A stretch of DNA of 27,756 nt from Pleurotus ostreatus/Saccharomyces cerevisiae fusant (lineage: Eukaryota > Opisthokonta), in assembly GCA_024196135.1 (NCBI GenBank), contig JAMQCK010000338.1, positions 1 to 27,756 of the forward strand. Direction: 5' to 3'. Below, one piece after another: positions 11,062-19,110 of the stretch (the stretch's first letter is position 1; each line of letters begins with the position of its first letter). The translations under genes and the position numbers were made by a program. Under the pieces are notes generated by a model. That model did no database searches. It worked only from the letters and a program-made list of their open reading frames with translations, and was not told where the DNA came from.

Positions 11062-11537
11062 AAGATGTCGTGCGTCACTTGCATCATTGTCCTCTCCTCC
11101 CTCCAGCCCGGCGACCATTTTCTCGACTAAGCTGCGCTCGTCAACTCCGAAGGCTCCATATATCGATGGAGTGCAAGGGGCTCTTGAGGAGCTACGACAT
11201 CTCCGGACGTCGATCACTCGCCTTGTCAAGCGGGAGGAGTTTGTTGTCTAAACGTGACCTTACGTCTGGGGAAGGCGACTGGGTCCGCGCTCGCGATGAT
11301 ACTCATCACATTTGCTTGGTAATAAAATGGATCTCCGCTGCCGCGCCGCGGACGACCTCCTCGCCCTGCTGGCGCATCCGTCGACGACATGCCCTCCTTC
11401 GCGTCGTCGCTTAACGCGCGCTTCGCTGCGGACTATGACGTGGTTCAGATCCATCCAGATCCCTCCTGGAGGGGATATCTGAACTCTTGCATGGTCACAC
11501 GCACGGTAGCATTGATCGTGGACATACACCCTCGGAG

Positions 11538-11581
11538 AGGACGGGCGATCGAGGGTAACGTAACGTCGAGATCATATATAA
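11538..11581 (+). promoter_or_regulatory. TATA-proximal element plus TATA box, gene A
   Basis: GGTAACGTAACGTC occupies 11554-11567, then 7 nt, then TATATAA at 11575-11581. The preceding bases GAGGACGGGCGATCGA are also present before gene B. The gene A ATG lies 100 nt after the start of the TATA box. Confidence 0.75.
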
Positions 11582-11674
11582 TCGGTGGTCCAATTCTTGT
11601 CGCATACCTCTGTCCCAGCTCTCAACAGCTCGCAGCGCGCACCTATCCCTCAATCCGATTATTACACTGATCCA

Positions 11675-13185
11675 ATGGCACCGTTCCCCAGCCTTCAACA
11701 CCGGCGACTGCTTCACCACAGACAGCGACTTCGTCTGAGAGACTTGCCGGAAGTGAGGATCCTCGTACTCTGGTGCGTCCATTTCTCTCTTCTGACACAC
11801 TATCCACTCATTGAGCTATAAACAGCGAGCGTCTCCTATGTCCCGAGGACGATTGCCCGAAAGACTACAGTAATGTTGGGAACGTGAATCGACATCTCAG
11901 GGATGATCACGGCCGCGCTATACCAGAAGGCTCGCAGTCTAGCCAATATAAGACGATAATAGTGCCGAAGCCTACATCGCGATGTAGGAAAGCAAAGGGA
12001 CCTGCGACGGAAAAGAAGAGCCGCAGGAAACTGGTCGCTAAGGTCAACGCCAACGCCACCAACCGATCGCGGAAGGCGCGCGACCTCAAGAAGCCAATCA
12101 TCCCACCCCTATCGCCTCTCGCAGGTCTCGTCGGTCCTCAGGATGATTCCGTCGACGTTCACGCTTCGGACCCCTGTGCGGACTCCAAAATTGGCTACGT
12201 CGACGCTGCATTCGACACCGGAGGCGCCACCTTGCACCCTATGGAGGGACCGATTCCGCTCCCACATTCGGCCTTGACTGGCACGACACCCGTCTCGTCA
12301 CGCACGCCGCAGTGGACCACGCCACCGCCGCCATATCCCGTTCACCCTGCTGAGTTCCACGACGATGGTATCTGGGCGCGTCAAGGACTCACTCAGCCAA
12401 CCGGCCCCTCGGAGTTCGTGAATGAGAAGTTCCCGTCTTTCGACGCCACGCCACGCGCCCACTCTCCCCGCCCGCTCGCCTATCAGCCAGCCGCGATGGT
12501 CAGCTACCCACCCGTTCCAGTAGCTTATTTCTCATCGGCCCCGACCATGGGCTTCCCCTCGGCTTCAAAGACGACCTTCCCGCCGGTCCCTCCCCCGCAG
12601 TCGGAGGTCTTTTGGCGGCAGGAGATCGAGGCAAGGACGCTCCGAGAGCGACGACAGGCGGAAGCTTTTCGTCAACAACAAGAGCTCGCAGCTCTCGCAG
12701 CTCAACAAGGATTTACTTCCGCTCAGCATCCAATGGTTCTACCACCGCGTCACGAGCAAGACGCGGTTATGACCCGCTTCCAGCAGCAACAGGTAGAGGA
12801 TCCTTGGGCGGCCGCTATGATTCAAGAGCTTCACGCGCACCTGGCGACCTCCGCGACGACCCACTCCCCCGCGACCTTCGACCATCTCGCGCGCCAGGCG
12901 GGAACCTCGAGCCTTCAAGTACCGCCCAACGCGTCCTATCTTCCGCCTCCGTCGAACGACTTCTCTCTTCATCCTCATGATCGGGTCGTCTACGAGCAAC
13001 GGGCGCCTCCTATGACTGAAACGCCGTTCTTCCCGGCCTTCGACTCTCGTCATTTCCCCGCCCTCGAGCCGCGAGAGCAGATCTCCCAGGATCCCTTCGC
13101 TGACGCCTACCATGCGCTCACCGGCGCAGCCTCCAGCGCACTGAACTTCGGCGATGCCTTCATTCCCTGGTCTTCCTTCGAATAG
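11675..13185 (+). CDS. Paralog A: single C2H2 finger with Pro/Gln-rich tail
   Basis: Exon 1 is 11675-11772 and exon 2 is 11826-13185, with a 53-nt phase-2 intron (GTGCGT...AAACAG) between them, giving 485 residues. The finger at about 38-61 is C-X4-C-X12-H-X4-H (CPEDDC, then NVGNVNRHLRDDH). A basic stretch follows (KKSRRK, then RSRKARDLKK), then a long Pro-, Ser- and Gln-rich region. That region holds TTFPPVPPPQ near residue 283 and a glutamine-rich helix with RRQAEAFRQQQ, both shared with paralog B. The C-terminus is aromatic and acidic (NFGDAFIPWSSFE), like an activation region. One C2H2 finger plus a disordered tail suggests a nuclear regulator, but DNA binding by a lone finger is unproven. 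Exon 1 is the weakest part: its frame is basic and shows no similarity to paralog B. The start is the first ATG after the TATA box. Confidence 0.72.
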
Positions 13186-13640
13186 GGCTGTATTTCTTGC
13201 CTGAGTGCTGCGGCCGAGCGCGAGCGACTCGCACCTCCCTAGTCGACCATCACTCTTGTCTTCTGTACGACCGGATCTTGTTCCCTTTTCCTTTTTTTCC
13301 ACGTATTCTCCCTTCATTGTCACCGCGTACGTTACCATACATTCACCAGTAATCATAGTACCTCTCCCCGATGCCCAAACACTTAGAGCATTCCTTTTTC
13401 TCATCACCACTCATCCGCATCGCTACAGCATCTCCTCATCACACATAGTTCTCTGCTGGAATCTCATCTGACACGTTCTCTGCCTTCGTAGATACCCGAT
13501 TATTATAGATCCTTGTCCGTCTCAAAATTGCATCAATTATTTAGCTCCTTCGTGTAGTCGATGGAACGTGGAGTGTGTGCCGCTAAGCTGAGTCGCTGAT
13601 TTATTCTTATTCGTCCGAAGGAGGAAATAGGCGAGAGCGG
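13186..13640. other. Spacer between paralogs A and B
   Basis: Pyrimidine-rich 3' flank of gene A without a long open frame. GTACGTTACC at 13327-13336 is the reverse complement of a GGTAACGTAC sequence that resembles the array's promoter element. No polyadenylation hexamer stands out. Confidence 0.4.
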
Positions 13641-13655
13641 CGTCGGCGACGTTCA

Positions 13656-13724
13656 GGACTCGAACTCTGTTCGACTTACTCCATATGAACAGCGAACACG
13701 TGTCGCGCGCTTGCGATTCGGCGA
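13656..13724 (-). other. tRNA-like relic (A-box and B-box-like), copy B
   Basis: On the minus strand an A-box-like TCGCCGAATCG (13724-13714, consensus TRGYNNARNNG) is followed 58 nt later by a B-box-like AGTTCGAGTCC (13666-13656, consensus GGTTCGANNCC). No acceptor or D stem pairs properly, so this is not a working tRNA. The same arrangement occurs at 16128-16195. Confidence 0.25.
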
Positions 13725-14219
13725 TCAAACTATTCCTTGTCTTCTTCCGTCCCTACGCAGCGACCGCCCCTTTGCCGGCATCGCGCCCAGCGCTCTTGAG
13801 CTCCGACTGCTCCATTAAATCAAGGGAAAGCGGCGTCGAGGTCTTCTCAAGATCTCCGGATCTCAACCACTGCCTTGTTACCGTGAAATTTATCTTTGTC
13901 GACGCCTCAGAGGAATGCCGCCCTGCGTCCGGAACCGACGACTAGACCCGCGCTGGGTATGAGATCCCTTATCACAAACGACGAGTGTTCAAAGGGATTT
14001 CTGTGGATGGCGTGCGAACGTGCTCTTCTCATCTCGTTTTGTCGACGACGACGCCGCCGCCCCGCCGAATTCTCGAAGAACTCGCTATATTTACTGCGCC
14101 GAGGCCTACCATGCTAATTCCATATATTGTCACAAACATTAAACCATCATTTGATTTGACCGCATACGCTCGGGGAGGACGGGCGATCGAAGGTAACGTA
14201 ACGTCCAGGGGCTATATAG
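13697..14219 (+). repeat. Duplicated 5' flank, copy B
   Basis: Upstream region of gene B. Landmarks are CACGTG (13697-13702), TCCGGA at 13855-13860 and 13928-13933, and a 34-bp block at 13952-13985 that matches 16411-16444 with only two or three differences (core GCTGGGTATGAGATCC). The TATA-proximal element closes the flank. Stop codons interrupt the frames differently from copies A and C. Confidence 0.7.
14177..14219 (+). promoter_or_regulatory. TATA-proximal element plus TATA box, gene B
   Basis: GGTAACGTAACGTC lies at 14192-14205, then 7 nt, then TATATAG at 14213-14219. The 16-17 bases before the element match those of gene A with one change. The gene B ATG is 93 nt after the TATA start. 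Confidence 0.75.
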
Positions 14220-14305
14220 TCCCATCCTCGAAAGCTCACCGTGCTCACTCTCACAGTTATACGCCGCACGCCCAGCTTGACCCCCTTGGTTGCTATACTC
14301 CGTCC

Positions 14306-15942
14306 ATGTCTCGGCGCTCTCGCCTTCCACCTCAACGATCCGACGTCGACGAGCGGCCGTCTACGGATGCAGAGCAACCTTCCAAGGCGTATGTATAGTT
14401 AGCATCGTCCTCCTCGAGGAAACTGACCCAGTGGTCCTCAGAGATCTCATGTGTCCCACCTGCGGCACATTCCTGGTCAACGTGGGCAACCTGAACCGCC
14501 ACCGGAGGGACCTGCACCGCTGGGTCGACCCGGACAACAAAAAGACGCGACAAGTGCGGCGTACTCAGCCAGTCCTCGGCAAGGGGAATGCCTCTGGACA
14601 CCCGTTGAACGCCTCCGAACCAGCGAGCTGGATGACTGACTTAGACCTTCCTATCATCTCGCCCTACCCGCCACCCGAAGACCTTGTCAATACTCATCTA
14701 TACCCATCCAACGGTCAAGCCCCTTCGTACCCTCAAGCGGACATTTCCTCTGGCTACGTCGACGATGTCACCGCGGACTCAGCCTCGTACGTCCAGATCG
14801 AGGCTCCAACTCCGATCCGGCTGCCAGCTTTGACAAACTCAACCCTTCTCTCCGCGTCTTCCAACCCTTTTGCCACGCCATCACCGCCGTGCGTCGCTCG
14901 CGCCCTTGGGCATACCCTCGCTGGTAACATCTCGTCGCGCGAACATCGATCGTTTGCTACTGGCTTCTCGTCGCCTGTAGACGATAGCAACCACTCGTCC
15001 AACGCGATGGACGCGGGAGGCATCGCGGATCATGGCAACTTCTCCATCTTTGAACACGGAACGACGCACTCTGCCCACTCTCACCGATCGACCGAGTTCG
15101 ACGTCGTCAAAGGCAGTCATCATACGCTGTACCAGTTGCAACGCGCTCGCGCTCCTCGCCATCTCAACCCTCTGTCAATGGCGGGGCCCGAATATCACTC
15201 GCAATTCTCGCCGACAACGCACGCTCTTCCGCCGGTCCAGACGATGCACTTTCCACCGGTCCCTCCGCCGCAGCCTGGCTTATTCCGGAGCGACACGATG
15301 GAGGTGGGATATGGACAAGAGCAACAGGCGGAAGCTTATCGTCGACAACAAGCACTTTCCCTGCAACCGCAAGTTGCTTCCGCGCAACATGGAATGGCGC
15401 GAGGACCACACCTCGAGCGGAATGTCGCTATGGTCCAAGCTCGACAGCAGCAGCGAGAAAGTTACTCGCGTATCTGGCCATTGCGCGAGTCTCACGCGCC
15501 GACCCAACAATATGCGGGGCCCTTCGCGCCGACTCACTTCTTAATTCGAAAGGACTTCGAGCAGCGCGCGCTTCAAGCGAGCACCTCGTACCATCAGCAG
15601 GCGTACCACGCGCCCCTATTCTCCCCTCAGTCTGGCGACCACCTTGTATGCCTTTCTGAACAAGCCCCATATGAGCGATCGGCGCATTCGGCTTTTGACT
15701 CGCAGCTGTTCCCAGCTGTTGACTCGCACCGTCATCCAGACTCCGGAGAGCACCTTCAAGCGCGCTACGCTAGCTTCGACGAGATCACACACTACCTCAA
15801 TGACCCAGCCATCCATGCACCGAACTGCTTCGGCAACTTCAATCTGTGTTGTCCCGAGAGTGACACGAACGCCTTCTCAAAGCTGACGCTCTGCCCACCT
15901 TCCTCCTTAATTGACACGCTATCTCCTACCACCTGCGCCTGA
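14306..15942 (+). CDS. Paralog B: single C2H2 finger with Pro/Gln-rich tail
   Basis: Exons 14306-14388 and 14442-15942 flank a 53-nt phase-2 intron (GTATGT, CTGACCC branch site, CCTCAG) and give 527 residues. Exon 1 is short, basic and acidic by turns (MSRRSRLPPQRSDVDERPS). The finger at about 32-53 is a canonical C-X2-C-X12-H-X4-H (CPTCGTFLVNVGNLNRHRRD, then LH). Its core NVGNxNRHxRDxH is almost the same as in paralog A. The tail is Pro/Ser/His-rich. Near residue 297 it carries HFPPVPPPQ and then QQAEAYRRQQ, both shared with A at DNA and protein level. The C-terminal third has a glutamine-rich segment, then an acidic, aromatic end. It is probably a nuclear regulator. The unspliced frame is also open upstream of the finger, but it lacks an ATG near the TATA box, so the spliced model is preferred. 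Confidence 0.75.
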
Positions 15943-16127
15943 TTATCGTCTCGTAAATATTGTCGTCGCCCTGGATCTTGCACGCTTTACGCCTTTACAT
16001 AGATTACTTTATAAACATTTGTCATATCTCAGACACGTCTCAATTTCCCAATCATATTGTTCGAGCCGAGGGAGCGCGAAGTGTGATCAGCTGAGCTGGA
16101 GAAGCTCTCTATTGTGCACGAGGGTGG
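15943..16127. other. Spacer between paralogs B and C
   Basis: AT-rich 3' flank of gene B (GTAAATATTGTCG, TTTATAAACATTTG) with no gene. It leads into the tRNA-like relic at 16128-16195. Confidence 0.4.
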
Positions 16128-16195
16128 GGATTCGAACCCAGTTCAACGTTCCCATTTGAAAAGAGAGCACGTGTCGCGCGCTCGTGGTTCGGCCA
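16128..16195 (-). other. tRNA-like relic (A-box and B-box-like), copy C
   Basis: Minus-strand TGGCCGAACCA (16195-16185) fits the A-box at 10 of 11 positions and resembles the Ser/Leu tRNA start. GGTTCGAATCC (16138-16128) is a perfect B-box. The 57-nt separation would suit a class II tRNA with a long variable arm. The acceptor and D stems do not pair in a regular way, so the element is a relic or a chance match that was duplicated with the array. Confidence 0.3.
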
Positions 16196-16632
16196 TCAAA
16201 GAGTTCCTTGTCTCTTGCCGCCTCCAAGAGACCGTATCGTCGCCCCCGTTGCGTCCAGCGCTCTCAAAGCTCCGACCATTCCATTCAAACGAAAGGAAGG
16301 GGCTCCGAGGTGTCACAAGACTTCCGGAACTTCACACTGCCCTTGTGTTCGCCCAAAGTGTTTTGTCCAGGAGACGCCGCCTTACGTCCGGAGTTGGCGA
16401 CGGGGCCTGCGCTGGGTATGAGATCCTTTATCACAAGCGACGAGGACTGAAAGAGATTTCCGTCGGCGGCGTGCACTGTGTTCCTTTCATCTCGCTACTT
16501 CAGCGACGCCGCCGCCGCATTCTCACAGTGCTGCGTATGTCTGGTTCTTCGGACGATGACCACGCTACTGATACCACCGAGAAGTGACTATCATGCGTAA
16601 TTGTAGGTAACGTAACGTCGAGGAACTATAAA
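16168..16632 (+). repeat. Duplicated 5' flank, copy C
   Basis: Upstream region of gene C. Landmarks are CACGTG (16168-16173), TTCCGGAA at 16322-16329, TCCGGA at 16387-16392, and the block 16411-16444 shared with copy B. The element and TATA box close the flank. The GGGCGATCGA segment of A and B is missing here. Confidence 0.7.
16606..16632 (+). promoter_or_regulatory. TATA-proximal element plus TATA box, gene C
   Basis: GGTAACGTAACGTC lies at 16606-16619, then 7 nt, then TATAAA at 16627-16632. The element and spacing equal those of A and B although the flanking bases have diverged. Confidence 0.75.
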
Positions 16633-16793
16633 GTGGGCCTCGCCACGGCCGTTCTCATCCCTCATTCTCTCCCTAAAAAGCGCTACCCTCGCGTCGCTTG
16701 TCCATTGACCTCGTTTTTCGCTTTCGGGTTCCAAGACTATCACCCTCCACACCGCATTCTGTCCGCTATCGTAGAAAGCACGTCGACTTATTA

Positions 16794-18101
16794 ATGCCGA
16801 AGGCGTCGCAAGCAGCGTCGGGGTGCGTACTTCGTTCCATTGTGATGAACACGCCGGGCTCACGAAGCTCTAGTAAACGGTTCAGGTGTCATCTCTTCAA
16901 AGGCGGAGAGAGGTGTCAGAAGTCGTATCCCACTCGCGGCAACTTGTATAGACACTTTCGAGCCAAGCATGGGTGGAGACCATCCAACCGGAGAGCCTTT
17001 GACTCGGTGACGTCCACGATGCAGGTGGCTCCGTCGCCCCACCATGTTCCTGAAACGCCTGGACCTTCGCAAACCGGCTCGGACGCATCGCTTGCGACGA
17101 CGTACTTTATCCCAACCATCACTCCACCCATTCCTCCCTTCGAAGGCCTCCTCTCTACCCTCGACGACTCGCTGGACCGCGATCGCATCTCAGGAACGTC
17201 CATCGACGTCAACACCCGGGAGTCGCCATACCCCTCCAGAATGAGTGCCGCGTCCGGATATACTCAGCATCACGCGTCGGTCGCCCCTATTGCCACCTCG
17301 TACCGTCAGAAGTGTCCGAATCCGCCTCGTCGCCCAACATCGGCTCACTCGACGCCTTCCCCGACGCCCTCGGGTGACTTCACCACCCCGTCGCCACCGT
17401 ACGACGCTCATTCTACTTGGCCATCTCCAGGCGCTACCGCGTCGCCACTCGAAGAATCTACGCTTTCCGCCGACCTCACAGGGACGACCGCCAATGAGAT
17501 TCGCCGTGCTCTTTCGCCTCTCTCATTTCCAGCAGACGTCTTAAACGACAGCACATTCGCGCTTTATAATCCCTTCGTCTCCTCTCGTCCGTCGATTGAG
17601 CTCGGCACGGTCAGTGGCGGTCAGATTAGGGCCTTCCCTTCGCAACTGGAACAGGTTTCCGAAAGACCTGACCTCGAGCAAGATCCGGGCATGGCAGAAG
17701 AGTGGCACGGGCAGCCGACGAGCTCTTTGTCTCCGCGCTCCGACGCCACGCAGGAGCAATACGCGCCCATGCAGCAGCTTCAGGAATACTTCGCGTCGAT
17801 CCATATCTCGGTGGAGTTCCACAACCGGGCGGCGCGACAGGTGGCCCTCTCGCCCGCTTGGTCGGACCTGTTCGTGGGTGGCAGACTCCGCTATCAACTG
17901 AAGTCTGGAGAAGGGCCGCCAACCCTCTTCTACAGCGAGGAAGTCCAATACTTGGACACCTCTGACCTCGATGAGATCCTGGCGTCCAACGCCTTCGACC
18001 CGCAACAGCATGATCCATGCGCGATGGACGATCCCTTCGAGTATATAGTCGAATGTGCTACCGCCAGCGACCACAATAATATTACCCACACGATGATATA
18101 G
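16794..18101 (+). CDS. Paralog C: diverged single C2H2 finger with acidic tail
   Basis: The proposed exons are 16794-16822 and 16874-18101, with a 51-nt intron (GTGCGT...CTCTAG) in the same phase and place as in A and B, giving 418 residues. The intron length is a multiple of three and contains no stop, so an unspliced product 17 residues longer is also possible. The start is the first ATG after the TATA box. The finger at about 15-42 has an enlarged knuckle, C-X8-C-X12-H-X4-H (CHLFKGGERC, then RGNLYRHFRAKH). The tail has a Pro/Ser-rich middle with FTTPSPPYDAHS, matching TTPSPPY-like stretches of A and B. The C-terminus is strongly acidic (EEVQYLDTSDLDEILASN, then MDDPFEYIVE), like an activation region. 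It is the most diverged member and lacks the FPPVPPPQ and Gln-rich block. Confidence 0.72.
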   Translation: MPKASQAASGCVLRSIVMNTPGSRSSSKRFRCHLFKGGERCQKSYPTRGNLYRHFRAKHGWRPSNRRAFDSVTSTMQVAPSPHHVPETPGPSQTGSDASLATTYFIPTITPPIPPFEGLLSTLDDSLDRDRISGTSIDVNTRESPYPSRMSAASGYTQHHASVAPIATSYRQKCPNPPRRPTSAHSTPSPTPSGDFTTPSPPYDAHSTWPSPGATASPLEESTLSADLTGTTANEIRRALSPLSFPADVLNDSTFALYNPFVSSRPSIELGTVSGGQIRAFPSQLEQVSERPDLEQDPGMAEEWHGQPTSSLSPRSDATQEQYAPMQQLQEYFASIHISVEFHNRAARQVALSPAWSDLFVGGRLRYQLKSGEGPPTLFYSEEVQYLDTSDLDEILASNAFDPQQHDPCAMDDPFEYIVECATASDHNNITHTMI

Positions 18102-19110
18102 TCCAGATTGTCTGCGCCCCTACTGGTCACTAGCGGGTCTCGCATTCATTGTTTATGCTTTATATTTCCTATCCTGATCCGTCTCCTTGTCCTACTTGCC
18201 TCTTGTCCGCTTCCTGACCGCCGTTTCCTTACTCGATGGTTACCTTACGTCGCCCGCTAATTGCCTGTAATCTTCTCCTGCGCATGGCTCCCAGCCTTTA
18301 CATTCAGTCTCACGAACGCAGACGGCATCTCCACCGCTCTAGAAACTCTATGCATTTCTCTTGCCTCAATTCAGACCCACCACCACGTTGTCATTGTTTT
18401 GTACCGGTTTTCCTATGCATGCCTAGACTGCAATAAATGTACACGATTTACTGCATACTCCAGTGGGGAAAGATACAATCCCAACCGAGTTGAGCTGATT
18501 GATACCTTCGGGCTGAAGCTGAGCACCGCCATCAAAACCTCGTTTCCTGAGCTCACATGTCGCGCCAAGTTCGCTCGTACTCCGAAGTCGTCTTTCGAGC
18601 TGTTCGTTGACTCGTCAGCATGATGAGTATACGATCTGGACCATGCAGCATCCAAACATGGGCGAGGCTTGAGGCAAGCGCTTTGACATGCGCTCGACGC
18701 TCGTTCTATCGACACCTTCCAGCAGACCTCTGTCGTGCGCAATCCTGTACTCAAAGACATCGGATTTCAGACGCTCTTATCGGTCAGAAGATGGACTGAC
18801 TCATGTATGTGGATTTTCTATCAGTACATATACGTGTTGAGCAATTGGGACGAAGAGACTTGCAGCGCGAGCCCATTCGAGTCGGAGAGGAGAAAACAAC
18901 CAATGCAAGGAGCGTGGAGAGGTCAGGTATGGATACACGAGATGGGAAGCATAGATGTTGTTCATTAGTCGTGAAAGTCATAAAGTAGGTAGCAGATGAG
19001 CTAGGACAATTGCAGGAGAAGGTCGTTAAAGTCGTAGGGCGTTCTAAAGTAAGAAAGAGAAGGGATGGAGTCGAGGAAGAGATTAGAGAAGAAGCGGAGT
19101 TGAGCCTCGC
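18102..19110. other. Convergent intergenic region
   Basis: This lies between the 3' ends of gene C (+) and the coiled-coil gene (-). An open frame at 18261-18623 has no in-frame ATG near its start and no family resemblance. No structural RNA was seen. Confidence 0.4.
18432..18437 (+). terminator. Candidate polyadenylation signal for gene C
   Basis: AATAAA lies 331 nt after the gene C stop codon. Fungal signals are loose and this distance is long, so it is only a candidate. Confidence 0.3.

Larger units (their letters stand above)
11031..11582 (+). repeat. Duplicated 5' flank, copy A
   Basis: Upstream region of gene A, homologous to 13697-14219 and 16168-16632. Shared landmarks in order are CACGTG (11034-11039), TCCGGA (11202-11207), a CCTTACGTC segment near 11256, a region around 11284-11315 matching the B/C conserved block, and the TATA-proximal element. 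Open frames inside are not conserved across the copies, so I read it as regulatory DNA. Confidence 0.6.

Noticed and set aside
11037..11414. Open frames in the duplicated 5' flanks (also 13685-13945 and 16114-16587)
   Set aside because: The homologous flanks do not keep the same frame or stop positions, so the similarity is at DNA level and fits regulatory duplication.
16128..16195. Functional tRNA gene
   Set aside because: The B-box is perfect and the A-box close, but acceptor and D stems do not pair, so it is listed only as a relic.
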